This document shows positions 1-12,880 of a DNA stretch of 64,000 bases, piece after piece. Position numbers and translations under genes: made by a program. Each line of letters starts with the position of its first letter. Position 1 is the first letter of the stretch. Source of the DNA: Perca fluviatilis (lineage: Eukaryota; Chordata; Actinopteri; Perciformes; Percidae); the NCBI RefSeq assembly GCF_010015445.1, contig NC_053116.1, forward strand, positions 33,600,785 through 33,664,784, given 5' to 3'. The notes below the pieces were generated by a model. It worked only from the letters and a program-made list of their open reading frames with translations. It ran no database searches and was not told the origin of the DNA.

Positions 1-303
1 CCAGCTGTTCTCCTCCCTCCTCGCCTCTTTATTATTCTCAGCCTCCTGTCTCTCTTCTCTTCTGATGTCCATAGCATTTCAGCAGCTCTGACTCCCTTCT
101 CTGCCCTACTGTTCACCTTCCTCACTTCCTCCCTTCCATAATCAGCGCCAAGGGCCTTGCTTATAAAAATGACCGCTGACCTTAATGTCATGTATTATTT
201 AACAGTATGAGGGCTAATGGTGTGAAAGGTAGTGACAAGGCTACAGACCCACAGCTGGAGAGGAATACCAAAATATATCAAGAAATAGTTGATGCCCAGG
301 CCT

Positions 304-1429
304 CAGGGCTCAACATTAAGGCTTGTCCGCTTGTCCGGGACAAGTGGATTTTTTGTAGGGCAAGTGGAAGAGAAATTTACTGGCCCCACTGGACAAGTTA
401 AAACTCAAACAAAATAAAATGCCATGTTACTTCATGTTATGTGCCACTCATTACATCTATTTTACCGATTTTATTTTACCGATTTGAAACAAATACATTT
501 TTTCCCCACAATCCGTCGAACCAGCGTCCAACTCAAAATGCTTTGATTGGCCAATCAGGAGTCGGTCCAAGTAATAATCGCCAGCAGTTTAAACATACAT
601 TTGTACCTTCCTCAGAAGAACAGTGGTGGAGACTGGAGTGGAGAGTGATGTTTCTTCAGGCTCTGCAGCCCGGCCAAGTGCCAGGGAAAGCTAGTCTGGC
701 TATCACCAGACCAAGCTCAATCTTTTAAGATTGAACATTAGTCTGGGGAGTCTGCTCTGTATTTTCTACTGCACAAAAGGCGTGATCAACGGGCATAGTT
801 CAAATGACTGTACGCAATTGGATAGTCCTTCAACCAATCAGACCAACGCACCAGGTAATGTAGCAGCAACAGCGGCATGAACGGGTTGCTGTGCTTCGGT
901 GGCCGCCATGTTGAATGTAAACAAGAAGCTGCTTGTTTGCTTCTCTATCGTCATCGTGTTAAACCCGCCAATAGCGCGCCAGGTGGATAAGCCAGTTTGT
1001 GATTGGTCCCCGCAAAATTGTAACGAAAGCAGGATAGAAAAATTTACAGGTTTCCAGCCTGAGCTGCAGGGCGAAATCAACACAATTAACCTTACAACAA
1101 CAGAACCATACGAGTTAAAAAGGGAAAGAAAATGTGTGAACAGCTGGAGAGATGAAATCAACTAGGTGCGTTATGAAGAAGGAGTAATGTTCTGCGGCGT
1201 CTGCTGCCGGGGGCAACCCAACTTGGCTGACAAGTAAGTGACGTTAGCTAGCTAGCGTCGGCAGCTGTGTACCTAGCAAGCATTAGCAGCATTTGTATCG
1301 GTTAAATGTACGTAGTTAAATATCAGCTAATATTCAACCCAGACAAGTGACTTTTGTGCATGGACAAGCGAAAACGTAAATGTACTTGTCCAAAGGATAA
1401 GTGCCTCAAAAAGTTAATGTCAAGCCCTG
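304..1429. mobile_element. Non-autonomous DNA transposon with a nested repeat
   Basis: Ends cagggctcaacattaa and gttaatgtcaagccctg are inverted. Subterminal gacaagtg motifs occur at both ends. It encloses the dispersed repeat at 779-1050. I see no clear target duplication. Confidence 0.5.
779..1050 (+). repeat. Dispersed repeat, first copy
   Basis: Matches 38752-39028. Short open frames across it are not conserved between copies, so it is not treated as coding. Confidence 0.8.
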
Positions 1430-1599
1430 GGCCTGGTCCACCTAACGTTCTAATTTTGGGAGATAACAAAAGTAACTTTGCTATTTGATACATCACAAAA
1501 TGTTAGTTATAACCCTAGTATGTAGCATTGTGTGTTTTAGTACCACTGGTGGCTTGGCTATAAGCTCAAACATAAACATAAAACACTGAGGTTCTTCAG

Positions 1600-2095
1600 G
1601 GGTTCTGTAAATATGTATTGTGGTATGCCACACGGTTTAGTCCTGGGCCCTATTGTTTTTTGTGTGCATGCTGCCATTAAAGTCAACGAACTGAAAACCA
1701 GCCATCCAACCATGTTTCATCTGCAGATGACACAAAACTCTTTATCTTTTAGTCTTGTATATTGCAAGACAGTAAGAACCTGATCAAACATCTAAAACTG
1801 TTTCAAAACATGGCAACAAGGATTTCCTCCAAAACAAAACTGAGAACACTCATCATACCTGTGCTCAAATCCAACCGCAGTTAGCCTGTAACTTATAGAA
1901 TCGATTTATAGGTGGATGTACTAAAAAGATCACTGTGCGCTCCCATGAACTGTTCCTTTGTCCAGGACTAAAGCCTACAGTGACGCTGCATTTAGTCACC
2001 AAACTCTGGAACAGCCTCCCGGTAGATTTACAAATGATCACCTCACCCTTCTTACATTTACAAGAAAACTTAAAATTCATCTTTCAAACTTGCTT
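1600..2095 (+). pseudogene. LINE reverse transcriptase fragment
   Basis: One frame reads GMPHGLVLGPIVF, like the GVPQGSVLGP motif, and nearby DNA reads ADDTKLF, like the YADDT catalytic box. Near 2000 a frame resembles the C-terminal end of L2/CR1/Rex1-type LINE proteins (FTRKLKIHL). Frameshifts and stops break it. Confidence 0.6.
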
Positions 2096-2239
2096 TTCCC
2101 ACTAAACTATTACTTTATTTTAAATTACCCACAGCATTAATTGTTATTCATTAATACATTAATTTTAATCTCTTACTTGTTCTTCCTATTTATTTTATCT
2201 GTATTTTTTTCATCTTTTTGGACACAGATTGTATTTAAC

Positions 2240-2382
2240 CAATATTACACAAGAGGTTTTGATTTAACGATTATTGGCAAGACAGTGATGCAGCTAGGAC
2301 CGAGGCGCTTGCCCCGAGGTTCGTAAGCATCACTGAAGTGCCAATAATATGATGTTAAATCAAACCCTTGAGTGTAATATTG
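2240..2382. mobile_element. Palindromic MITE
   Basis: Left arm caatattacacaagaggttt and right inverse differ at few positions over about 52 nt, around a GC-rich core containing gaggcgcttgccccgaggtt. Confidence 0.65.
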
Positions 2383-2399
2383 CGATTATACAACAATGG

Positions 2400-4166
2400 T
2401 TACCAACAAAATAAAAGTTATAACCATACTGTATCATATTGTGGGGCAATTCGCTCTCAAAATAAATTTTAAAAAACCTGACAAAGATGAATTCTAGTCC
2501 CTCCCTGTTTAGTCAGCCAGTCAACTTAAGCGAACTTCAAACAACAGAGACAATTACCTGTCCCTGTAAAACATTAGTCAGCGGCTAACTTAAGCTAATG
2601 TTAACTTTGTAGACTTTCCAAACTGAATAACTAGCGCACATACAGTATAAACACAAAACTGCTTTGCTAGCTCAATCTTGTTGTAACTAAGATATCTGCA
2701 GTGTGTTCCACTGTGGTTCCTGAATTACTTGCATGAATACAAATGTTTTTAAACAGTTTTTTAATTCAACTCCATAATGTTGACAGAGAAATTACTCTGG
2801 GTATGCCGTCATGCTGTTTTGAGCACGTTCTAAATGTCTAGTTGACCAATCAGATTGTCTGGTCGGATATTTGTTGTACAATGAATGTGTGTACAATATA
2901 AATGTACATGTTATTATATAAAAACTAGGAAATATGAAATCTCTGGCTTCAGATGATTCTGTATTTAATATTGAATTCTTATCAAAGAACATGATGGCCC
3001 AGACGTGTTATTTTGTATCTGACAATTATTTACATATATAAAACCCCAGGAAGCAGAGCCTATTTGTAGCAACTTGTCAATTTTATTATATATTTCGTCT
3101 TGGTCTAACATGGTCTTTGAGTCATCCTCAGCTGTTTGTCACTGACTGACTGCCTTGCTGTCTAACAGAAACAAGGTCTCAGTGAGTGTGGCCAGACACT
3201 GGCCATTACACAGGCTGCTAGATTAACAAGGCATGGATCTCGGAGACAGCTGGCTCCACTGGAGGAAACATTCACATTCCTGACCCATCCCGGAGACGTC
3301 TGAATCACTCCATGTTGGAGAGGAAACATGGGATATCATCAGCAACAGGTGGACAGTGGAGAGTGGGGCTGGATGGATGTATGTTTGTTCTTAATGCGAA
3401 GCACATTCACTGCCCATCCTGCTCCTGTCAAGCCTTCATTCCCACGTCTGCAGTGATTTACTGACGTTCTAATAGAGATCAATGTAAAACAGTGTTTGTA
3501 ATAGTCTGTCTGACTTCTACAGTACGTTCACACTGAAGGCTTATGGTCAGACGGATTTTGTGTCCTCATACTATATTTGAACATTTGGAAATCATTATTT
3601 CTAGAATGACCAGGATTATTATTATTAAAATAGAATAAAAAAATGTAATCAATTCTCAGTCCATAATGCTCACGCATTCTCATGGATGGGTTTGTATCAC
3701 ATCGTATGAAACTTATGTACAACAATAATGATATTCTAGGAAATTACAGCGACCGCCGGCCGGTCACATGACAGCCGGTCACATGAGAGTTAAATAATGC
3801 CGATAAAAGGTGCCTGTGAGCCGGGTACGTGGCACTGTGAGTGACTGCCCTGTAGCGACGACACTTAAGATTAGAAAGAAGATCGTGGTTTGGGTTAGAA
3901 AACTCATTTCCTGGGTGAAAGTCTTTTGTTTTCCCCTTAACTTCTTCCAGGAGACAAACTCCCCCACTTGAAAGCCCTTTTAGGAGCTATCCATCAATAT
4001 ATCCATATCTATATACAAATTACAGTGCATTACTTTTCGTAGCTACAGTATATGTACGAATGGTTCATGAGAACAGCCTGCTTTGCTCCAAAAAGTATCC
4101 TTAAATGTAGCTGATGGTGGAGCGTGAAAGTTTAAGTCTACACTATATCTACTACACTATCCTTTG
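2400..4166. other. Unannotated left-flank stretch
   Basis: AT-rich; no gene or confident repeat recognised. Confidence 0.5.
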
Positions 4167-4174
4167 AACAATAG

Positions 4175-4604
4175 TAGGGATAGACTGATTATCGGCCCTG
4201 GCCGATTATGGGGCCGTTTTTTGGCAGTTTGCAGATCTGTATCTGTATCTGTATCTGCGTTTTTTGCCTGATAACCGATAAAAGTTAATTCATTAAAAAT
4301 GTACTGCTTTCTTTGGCTCCGCTACAGCTCTGTGTCTGTCCCTCTGCTTCGGTTTCACTCACCACTGAGTCTGACTTAATGTCCCGACCACAACACTATC
4401 TGACTATCTTTTACTTAAAGCTTAAACGCATTTAAGCAAAGTTTTGTGTTGGATTTTGTAACATTCCAAAATCTTAATTTTTAATTAAAGATTTTCATTT
4501 TCACTGTAAATGCATATTGGTTCCAAATATCGGTTATCGTTTCATTAACTACCAATAATCAGTATCGGTATCGGCCCTGAAAAACCAGTATCGGTCAATC
4601 CCTA
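4175..4604. mobile_element. hAT MITE with perfect 8-bp target duplication
   Basis: Ends tagggatagactgattatcg and atcggtcaatcccta; octamer aacaatag at 4167-4174 and 4605-4612. Confidence 0.88.
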
Positions 4605-4658
4605 AACAATAGTGCAGCTACAGCACATAAAACCTATAAAGTGCAGTGTGACTTTGAG

Positions 4659-4692
<34 letters not shown>
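4659..4692 (+). repeat. (GAT)n microsatellite
   Basis: Eleven trinucleotide units. Confidence 0.95.
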
Positions 4693-4855
4693 CATATCTG
4701 TAAAATTCTGAGCTACTGGCAACAAAGTGCCTACTTTGCTGCCTAAAGTGCACACATGGCCAGCAGATGTTGGGTGCAGCCTGTCGGTCAACCAGCTTGT
4801 CCGACTAACTCAGCCGAAGAGAGTGAGTTGCTGTGGGTTTGGTTAGTGGTTACTG

Positions 4856-5707
4856 AGGGCCAGATGTACTAACGCTTTTGCGCCCACTTCAGGCGTATTT
4901 GTTTCGCAACGTGCGCGTAAAAGCATGGCGAGGTATGTACAAACAGGCTGCACTGAGGTAAAAGTGCAGAATGCCTGTTGCGGGGACTGAAAATGGCAAA
5001 TTGCGCTTTTCCGTGTCACGCCTATGCATTCATGGGAGGGTGAAGGCGAAAGTGGGAGTTTCCCATAAAGAGATGGGAGGAGAAGCGTAAAGTGTGCCTA
5101 ATTATGTATTCCAAGGTATGTACAAAAACCACCCGTGAAAGCGCGCCTCTATTTTGCGGTGAAAATTGTTACAGATTAAGCTGCCATGCAATATTACAGT
5201 TACTGGAAGAAATCAAAGACAGAGAATCTCTAACTCAGCGTTCACATTCCAATCCAGATGTTGGTAAACTCCTCGCTACATTACAAATATTGGCATCAGG
5301 ATTATTTCAAACAGTCATAGCATCAGCAGTGGGGATATCGCAGTCTGCACTCAGCCGTATCATAGCACCAGTACTTAACGCTTTGGTACAGCGCACTAGT
5401 CAATACATACAGTTCCCCACCACTAATGCTGAAATAACACACATTAAGCTGTTACCTCATGAACAAGCAGATCAACTTAGTTATCGTTAAATCTTTGTTT
5501 TTGCTGTTTTGACTGACTTAGTGGCTGATCCATGATAGAAAGATGCGCGCAATTTACGGTATAGTGGTCAGAGAAAGGCGCTGATTGCCCGATGAACTGC
5601 AGGTTTGGTAAACACGAAGTGAGCTGAAGTATCACAGCGCGCGCTTTCTGCGGGTTGGCCATGGCGCTGATAGCGCTACATTCGCAAATGTACGTACATC
5701 TGGCCCT
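4856..5707 (+). mobile_element. Harbinger element with partial transposase
   Basis: Ends agggccagatgtacta and tacgtacatctggccct are inverted. Internal layout matches the 48251 element, including a transposase N-terminal region. The flanking trinucleotides differ, so the target duplication is not clear. Confidence 0.75.
5092..5490 (+). pseudogene. Truncated HARBI1-like transposase
   Basis: A 132-codon frame. Residues about 55-115 contain KLLATLQILASG, FQTVIASAVGISQSALSRI and YIQFPTTNAEITH, recognisable as the N-terminal helix-turn-helix region of HARBI1/Harbinger transposases. The DDE catalytic part is absent, so it cannot be an active enzyme. The first ~30 codons come from the element's 5' region and may not be part of the original protein. 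Confidence 0.75.
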
Positions 5708-6460
5708 GTGTGTGTTTGTCCTGGTGCTCAGCAGCTGCTCAGGGACCACTGAGCAGAGTGCAGATGTGTTCACTCTAGGTGCTAATCAGAGCCTCTGATA
5801 AAGAAAATCTGGCTCCACTTAGAGGGAAAGCGCAGAGAAAACTACAGCACACGAGCCATTAGTTGAGGCAAGCGTTTAGTGTGTTTGCATGTATGTGTAG
5901 GTGACCTGTTTGAGCCTCATGATAATCTGGCTAATGTGTGTGTGTGTGCATGTGCACAATGACAAATACTTTTCTGTCTAATGAGTAATTGCGTGCCTGT
6001 GTTTTCTCTAACTGTATGTGCATCTGAGTGCATTTGTGTTCCTCGTATGTAAACCTATGACCAGCAATGAACGTAATAACGTAGTAATTTCCTGTATAAA
6101 AAAGAAGAGGGCAACCTCTGTGTGGCCAAAGGCAAAGGCCAGACACATAGTCTGAGTATAATTTAGAATACACAGGGGAGTACTGCATGTGTGTAAAGAT
6201 TTGAACTGAAAATGACCCTATGTTTCCCCTGAGGGAGGAGCCAGTGGAAAGCGGGAGAAAACAAATCTGCCCAACAGTGCTTGAAAATGTATCTCGTATC
6301 TCTCCAGGTCCGGTATCTGCAGAGGCTCAGATGAGATAACTGTTTAGGCTACTTAACTTCAAATCACGTCTAACGTTTCTAGAAAACAATTTCTGTACAA
6401 TATGAAAATCAATTAGTAGACTCTTGAAACTTGTGCTAAAAGCTTATGCTGTGTAATCTC

Positions 6461-6815
6461 AAGCCCTATTCCCACAGGACTAGTATTACCTGGGGATTCC
6501 TAGTAATTTGTAATAATTGCGGAGGTCATCTGTGATCATAATCCTGTGCGAACCTGCCATGTCCGTAATTTGTCAAAAATTCCACTGCAAATTACCGACC
6601 ATCTTGCGGTAAGGGATGTTTTGAATGTGTTGACAATTATGCATGAACTTTTTGACAGAGCACTGACATCACATGTGGGGGATAATGTCAGTCAATTCAA
6701 GTAAAATACAGACTACACTTAACCAGTGTGAATGCGCCCCTAGAAGAACAGACGTGGGGGCTGTAATTCATAAATCACATGAGGTCCCCTCGTAATCTTT
6801 AGCGAATAGGGCTTA
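6461..6815. mobile_element. MITE with short terminal inverted repeats
   Basis: Ends aagccctattcccac and gcgaatagggctta; about 350 bp without coding content. Confidence 0.5.
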
Positions 6816-6837
6816 AGTGAACATCAAATCTGCACAT

Positions 6838-7356
6838 ATACAGTACAGGCCAAAAGTTTGGACACACCTTCTCACTCAATGCGTTTTTTTATTTATTTTC
6901 ATGACTATTTACATTGTAGATTCTCACTAAAGGCATCAAAACTATGAATGAACACAAATGGAATTATGTACTTAACAAAAAAGTGTGAAATAACTGAAAA
7001 CATGTCTTATATTTTAGATTTTTCAAAGTAGCCACCCTTTGCTTTTTTATTAATAAAGGGAAAAACTTCCACTAATTAACCCTGACAAAGCACACCTGTG
7101 AAGTAAACCATTCCATTTGACTACCTCATGAAGCTCATTGAGAGAACACCAAGGGTTTGCAGAGTTATCAAAAAAGCAAAGGGTGGCTACTTTGAGGAAT
7201 CTAAAATATAAGACATGTTTTCAGTTATTTCACACTTTTTGTTAAGTACATGATTCCATATGTGTTCATTCATAGTTTTGATGCCTTCGAAGTGAGAATC
7301 TACAATGAAATAGTCATGAAAATAAAGGTAATGCATTGAATGAGGTGTGTCCAAAC

Positions 7357-7362
<6 letters not shown>
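6838..7362. mobile_element. Tc1-like fold-back element
   Basis: Left arm from acagtacaggccaaaagttt to gccaccctttgctttttt; right arm is its inverse, about 200 nt each, around a 120-nt centre. The last bases of the right terminus are missing and replaced by a TA microsatellite. Confidence 0.8.

Positions 7363-7439
<77 letters not shown>
7361..7439 (+). repeat. (TA)n microsatellite
   Basis: About 39 TA units beginning at the truncated transposon end. Confidence 0.97.
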
Positions 7440-7443
<4 letters not shown>

Positions 7444-7971
7444 CAATGTTACGTTCCATGGTATTGTAATACATAACAAAGTCAGTGTCATGGTGAGTGC
7501 TACTCAGCCTGTGCAAACAGTTATCTTCTGTTTGTCATGTCTGAGCAGTGACTAGAAAGACTAAAATGTTTTAACAGAACGCCTGTGTTACATACAGACA
7601 AGGAGGATCTAATAAACACATTTTTTTGAAAAGCTTTCAAGTTGCCAAATGGTAAATGTAGGTTCTAGTAATTGTGGAGTCTAAGTTCTTTCTTTGTTTT
7701 CAGGTAAATGTTACACTACACAGTTAACAACAACATGCAGGCTCTTTGGGAATTCTCATGTCAATATCATTCAAATACAGGTGACATATCTTTTTAGGTG
7801 TGACATTGTACGATCTGTCCAGGGACAAGAGATGTAAAATAGCCTTTTGGCTAATTCTGGCACATATTAAATTTTTATATGTATTATTAGTGTGCATAGT
7901 CCCTGTTAAATAAACATGAGACAACTGGCCTACGTTTAGAAGGTTTTATTAGACCTTTGTCTGTTTATATA

Positions 7972-8071
<100 letters not shown>

Positions 8072-8520
8072 TACAGAGCTACAAGATGAAACCACTATGA
8101 GGTCACGCAATCTTCCATGACAACATCATAATCAGAAATCTCTCCAGGAAATAATCACATTAATTCCATCCTTCCCTATGTTCTTCCTTCCTCTCTTTGT
8201 CTCTGTCTTCCTTCCTTCCTTCCTTTTTTTATTCCTCCTTCCATCCTGACATGCTGCAGTCTCTCAAAGTAATTGCTGCTTGTCTGCGATTAGATAATAA
8301 GAGGTGTCTGAGAGTGCTTTTTAACAAGCTGCACAACCCAACCTGTTATTAGATTTGTCAAACAAATAGCATGTCAGAGGTAAAGAGGGTGGACATGACA
8401 GGAAGACATGTCCCTCTGTATTCTAATTGCGGTAAACATGGAGCTTTCAAAGAGGAAGAAACTCATACATCCTGATGAAAATATGTCTATTTTTAGGAAT
8501 TAGTAATGTCAATAAAGTAC

Positions 8521-8573
8521 CATTACTCTTTTCTCAACAGCACAAGACTTGTGCTGTTGAGAAAAGAGTAATG
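8521..8573. repeat. Perfect 53-bp palindrome
   Basis: Arms 8521-8546 and 8548-8573 are exact reverse complements around a single base. Core is cacaag-a-cttgtg. Confidence 0.97.
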
Positions 8574-8853
8574 TGATTACTTTTACACTGAGTACAGTAT
8601 GTAATGAGTAATTCACTTGCCCTACATTGTTCATGACTCAATGAAGATATTGCACCGGTGAAGCAGAGTTGGTCGGCTCTGTCAGCTTTTCCGCTCATAT
8701 CAAAGCAAACAGGTCAGTCAGTTTTTATTTGTTAGGCAGCTGCTTGTTTGAATTTTTACAACGGGAGCGTTCCGGTCAAAACAGCAGACCAGGGCTGTAT
8801 TTTTGACGGTCATATTTTTTATTTATTAAGCAGCTTCCATTTGACATGTTGAC

Positions 8854-9048
8854 CTAGTCGTAGTACCGTTTGCAAAGCACAGGTGTTACTACAAACATGA
8901 ACACTGAAGTGTCCCAGTAAGCCATGATAATAAGAAATAACCAAGTTTGTTTGATTTCATTTGTATTATTTGTTTCATTTATTATGTTGAGAAACAATAC
9001 AGCTTCCTCATCAGTCCATGTTTGTCTGTTTCCATTGCACTTTGTCAC
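8854..9048 (-). pseudogene. Possible Myb/SANT-like transposon protein fragment
   Basis: A short frame begins KCNGNRQTWTDEEAVLFLNI; the W-T-D-E-E start resembles Myb/SANT-like domains of transposon accessory proteins. Nothing else of such a gene is seen nearby. Confidence 0.3.
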
Positions 9049-9519
9049 ATTTAGTTTTTTATCAATAAGCCAATTTTTCCAACTCAGTCAAGAGTAAATA
9101 CTTCTTAGCGATATTTAGCCCCTTTTTTCTTCAAATTCCCAGCGTTTCCACTGAGTGTTTTTCATTTGCAAATTGAAAATGCGAATATAAATAGGTGGAT
9201 GGAAAGGCACTTAGCGTGACAGTGAGCCAGGACCCGGGAACTGAAGCTAACCATCATTGATTTTAATATTTACACCTGTGCATTTCCAACTGTAACAAGT
9301 CAAAGTGTCTTCTGTGGAAAAAAAGGCCTGTTACTGTGGATTTTAAGCTGGGTGTTAACTTCACTGTTTGTCTTAATATTTGCAGTCGGGTCACTGTGAT
9401 AGGTACAGATCAGGGCTTGTTACTAACCATGAATATACAGTCACAGAAATAACCTAGGCAACACTCAAAAGTGAAGATGTTAAAGTCATGTCGGTGTATA
9501 ATGTCAAATTGTCCAAAAC

Positions 9520-9829
9520 CAGTGGCAGTTCTAGGCGCCAGGCTAGGGCCACATGCGATTTTAGGGGCACCAAATATATTTAGCACAAGTGTTATATACT
9601 GTACCTCCATAGGTTTGGTTCTACAAAAGACTAATGATACACATATGGAATAACCATTAAAAAAACTATCACTGAACATGACTAATATCCCCTCTTTTGG
9701 GATAAAAGTGGGGTTAAAAATGTATGAAAATATTTGCCACAGTTAGGGGGGCCAGAGCGGGGTCGAGGCTTAATATTACGGGGGCACTGGCTACTATTGC
9801 CGCACCCATCCCCCCTAGAACCGCCACTG
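9520..9829. mobile_element. MITE with inverted ends
   Basis: Left cagtggcagttctaggcgc; right ctagaaccgccactg is its inverse. Known style of fish MITE; no coding content. Confidence 0.65.
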
Positions 9830-10371
9830 CCAAAAACGTATCGTGTTTCTTTCATCGTGGTAACATGCCTGTTCACTCCACACTGTCAGCACATGGCTGC
9901 TCCACTCAGGTTCACCACTGTACTGTACCAGCCACCCTATTGTTTTTAATGACACCATCTCCATTACCCATTCCTCCTCCCTGCCTCTTCATCCTCCCCC
10001 TCAAGTCCTCCTCCTCCTCTATCTCCACCTCCTCTTTTCATCCAGAAAAGCCCCTGCCAACAGGACGGGGAAACCTAACTCACCGTCCTTTCATATAAAA
10101 CAAACCTGTGCCCTCTCCTCTCTCCCCACCCCTTCCCCCTGTGCCTAAAGTCTTTCTCTCCCTCTTTTCTCTTTGTCGCAATTCTTTCAGCCCCCCCGCC
10201 CCCCCCACCTCCAATTTTTCAGCCTCTCTCCCTCTCTGTCTCTGGTGCTGGTGGTTAGTAGGCTTTACCGCACCATTGTTCTGGCATCCGCACATTTCCG
10301 GAGGCCGTGGCTTACAAAAGCTTCGGGAACACACTCTCTCACTCCCACTGCCTAATGCCAACCCTCACCTG

Positions 10372-10373
<2 letters not shown>

Positions 10374-10402
<29 letters not shown>
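10374..10402 (+). repeat. (CA)n microsatellite
   Basis: Short CA run in a pyrimidine-rich region (about 9960-10530). Confidence 0.9.
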
Positions 10403-10709
10403 CAACAAAACCCCATTCCTTCGCACACACCTCTTAGAAAGGTGAATTACAGAGGATTTACCTCAATCCTCTTTTAAGTTTCCCTTCCTTGCTTTCTTCC
10501 TACTTCCTTCCATCCTCCCTGCCTTCCTTCCTTTCTCCGAAATAATGATGTGTGGTTCTCTCCCTCAGTTGAACTTCTCACATCACTTCATGTAAAGTCA
10601 TTTGCGAAGTGACACTCAAAACAAGTACTCAGGGGGAAAAAGCTGTATTATCATTGTCGTTTTGCTAAAAAGCTAAAAAAGGAAACACAAGAAAACTTCT
10701 GCAGATGCA

Positions 10710-10922
10710 CGCACACACAAACACACACACACACGCACACACATACACACGCACGCACGCACACTCCTCTATCCACCCCCACCCACCAGAGAATAACAAT
10801 AGAAATAGAGAGTGAAAAGAAAAAGAGAAGAGAGGAGGCACTGCTGGTTCTTTTGTCCCTGTGATCAACCTGAGTCCTTTTACCCTCTCCTTCTCTCCTT
10901 CTCTTCTTCTCTCTCTCTCTCT

Positions 10923-10975
<53 letters not shown>
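10710..10975 (+). repeat. CA and CT repeats
   Basis: CA tracts at about 10710-10765 and 10926-10975 with CT runs before the second. Confidence 0.9.
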
Positions 10976-10978
<3 letters not shown>

Positions 10979-12389
10979 CATCCATTCGTACACACTCCAA
11001 TTAACCCGTCTCTGCCCTGGGGGTTTTTTGGACGCAACCCTTGACCTGGGAGCTTGTGCTCAGAGGCGTCAGGACTCTGAATGGACAGCTCCCTATCTCT
11101 ATAATGACAGTGTGTGAGCTTTATAGACACACACGGACACAGACTTCACGTCAGACACACTTGTTCACCTCTCCGCTCTGAAACACATCCTTGTCTCCCA
11201 TTTCCTGCCCTGATTTCCCTTTAATACAATCTCAGCTGATCCCATATCTCTCTCTCTAGCTCTTTTTACCTATTTCCTCTCCACACACTTCAATCTTTCC
11301 ACATCACTTAGAGGTTACAAAGATGTTCTCTTACATCTCTGACCCTTTTCCTTTGACTCAGTCTATTGACTTCTACTGTAAATACTTGGAGATAAAAGGG
11401 CTTCTGAGTTAATTGCTGAGGTGCAAGATGGTTTTTGGAATGAGATGGAAACCAGAACCAATGACGAGGAGCTGAGAACAAGCATTAAATCGGGGCATGG
11501 CTGCAGCCAAAAACATAATGCTCAATACACAATTTTTTGGACTACCAATGGAAACCTGAACCTAGATACTAAACTAATAAAGATACTTGAATCTATTTCT
11601 CTCATCAGTTAGGCCTATATCAATGTATTTTGAAGGGGTCAGCCCCTCTTCTTCTTTTAATTGATAGGGTTGCATTTTTTAAAGTCTGTCTTAAATAAAA
11701 TGTGTACAATGCCCCCCAAAATAGTATAAAACTGAGCCCTGCTTACTTCAAACCACAGAAAAACACAATACAGAATGTAAAATACCACAAAACTGTTCTA
11801 ACTTTGGCAGAAAAAGAGTTAGTTAATGTAGGATCCCACCACTCATGGTAAAAAGCAGAAATAGAAATTAGAAAATACCTTTCCAAGGCCTTTAAGTGTG
11901 TACATGTTCTTATTGTTACTTTACAGTGTCTTTCCTCTTGGTCTACAAAAGAAAAGAATAAAACCTGAAAGGAAAAACGTGCCAAAGGGGCTGCTGTGTG
12001 TCCTGAAAACGATCTGAGCCATCGTAAAGAGCAGCAGTAGTGATCAGTGCTAATGTCTGAGGAGCCACCCTGGGTGCTAACAGCAGGCACTAATAGACTT
12101 TAACTGGAGCAATGAGCCCATTGTCTTCAGCTACAGGGAACAAAGCATTTATTAAAGCATTTTATAGAGGGTCATTAGTCAGATAAATCTTTAGCTAACT
12201 GATAGCACTGAGCACACATCCACTTTGCTTGGAGTAGTGCAGGTGTCAGGCAACAGTACTGATGGCTTTTCGCAACTTTTCAGTGTCTTTTTATGACTTC
12301 AAATGAGACAAAGACAACTGATCTAGTGGATTGAAGCCTTCATCAGGTACTGTGTGGTTCCCAGCCTTTCTTTATTTCTGTCACCCCCA

Positions 12390-12394
<5 letters not shown>

Positions 12395-12443
<49 letters not shown>
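12395..12443 (+). repeat. (CA)n microsatellite
   Basis: About 24 dinucleotide units. Confidence 0.95.
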
Positions 12444-12445
<2 letters not shown>

Positions 12446-12796
12446 TACACACGTACATGCAGCACTGGACACGCAAGCATCCAGAAGGGTCCTAAACACT
12501 GCTGGAGGTAGGTGTGGAGTGGGTGTCTCTATTTGCGGATTCAGCTGGGCTGTTTTAGGAGGACCATAAAAAGAGCGACACCACCCACAGAGAGAGGCCG
12601 ACAGACAGAGACAGGGACGACCCCACAAACCCGGAGAGCACCAGGGGCCCTAAAAAAGAAACATCTTATCTCTGTGCAGGGGCCAACACTCCCATCAGCC
12701 TCACACCCACCATGTTCAGGCTACGGTTTCTACCAGAGCTGTTGCATGTTTCCTGCACTGTGTTTAACTGGGGACTGTTCTGTATATTGATAGAGG

Positions 12797-12797
<1 letters not shown>

Positions 12798-12847
<50 letters not shown>

Positions 12848-12880
12848 TGAATTTATATAGCGCTTTTCATGGACTCAAGG
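12798..12880 (+). repeat. (AAT)n microsatellite next to a retroposon-like end
   Basis: About 16 aat units followed by gaatttatatagcgcttttc, a segment often found with such tails in fish. Confidence 0.8.

Noticed and set aside
10651..11130. 159-codon minus-strand frame
   Set aside because: Almost entirely CA and CT repeat translation.
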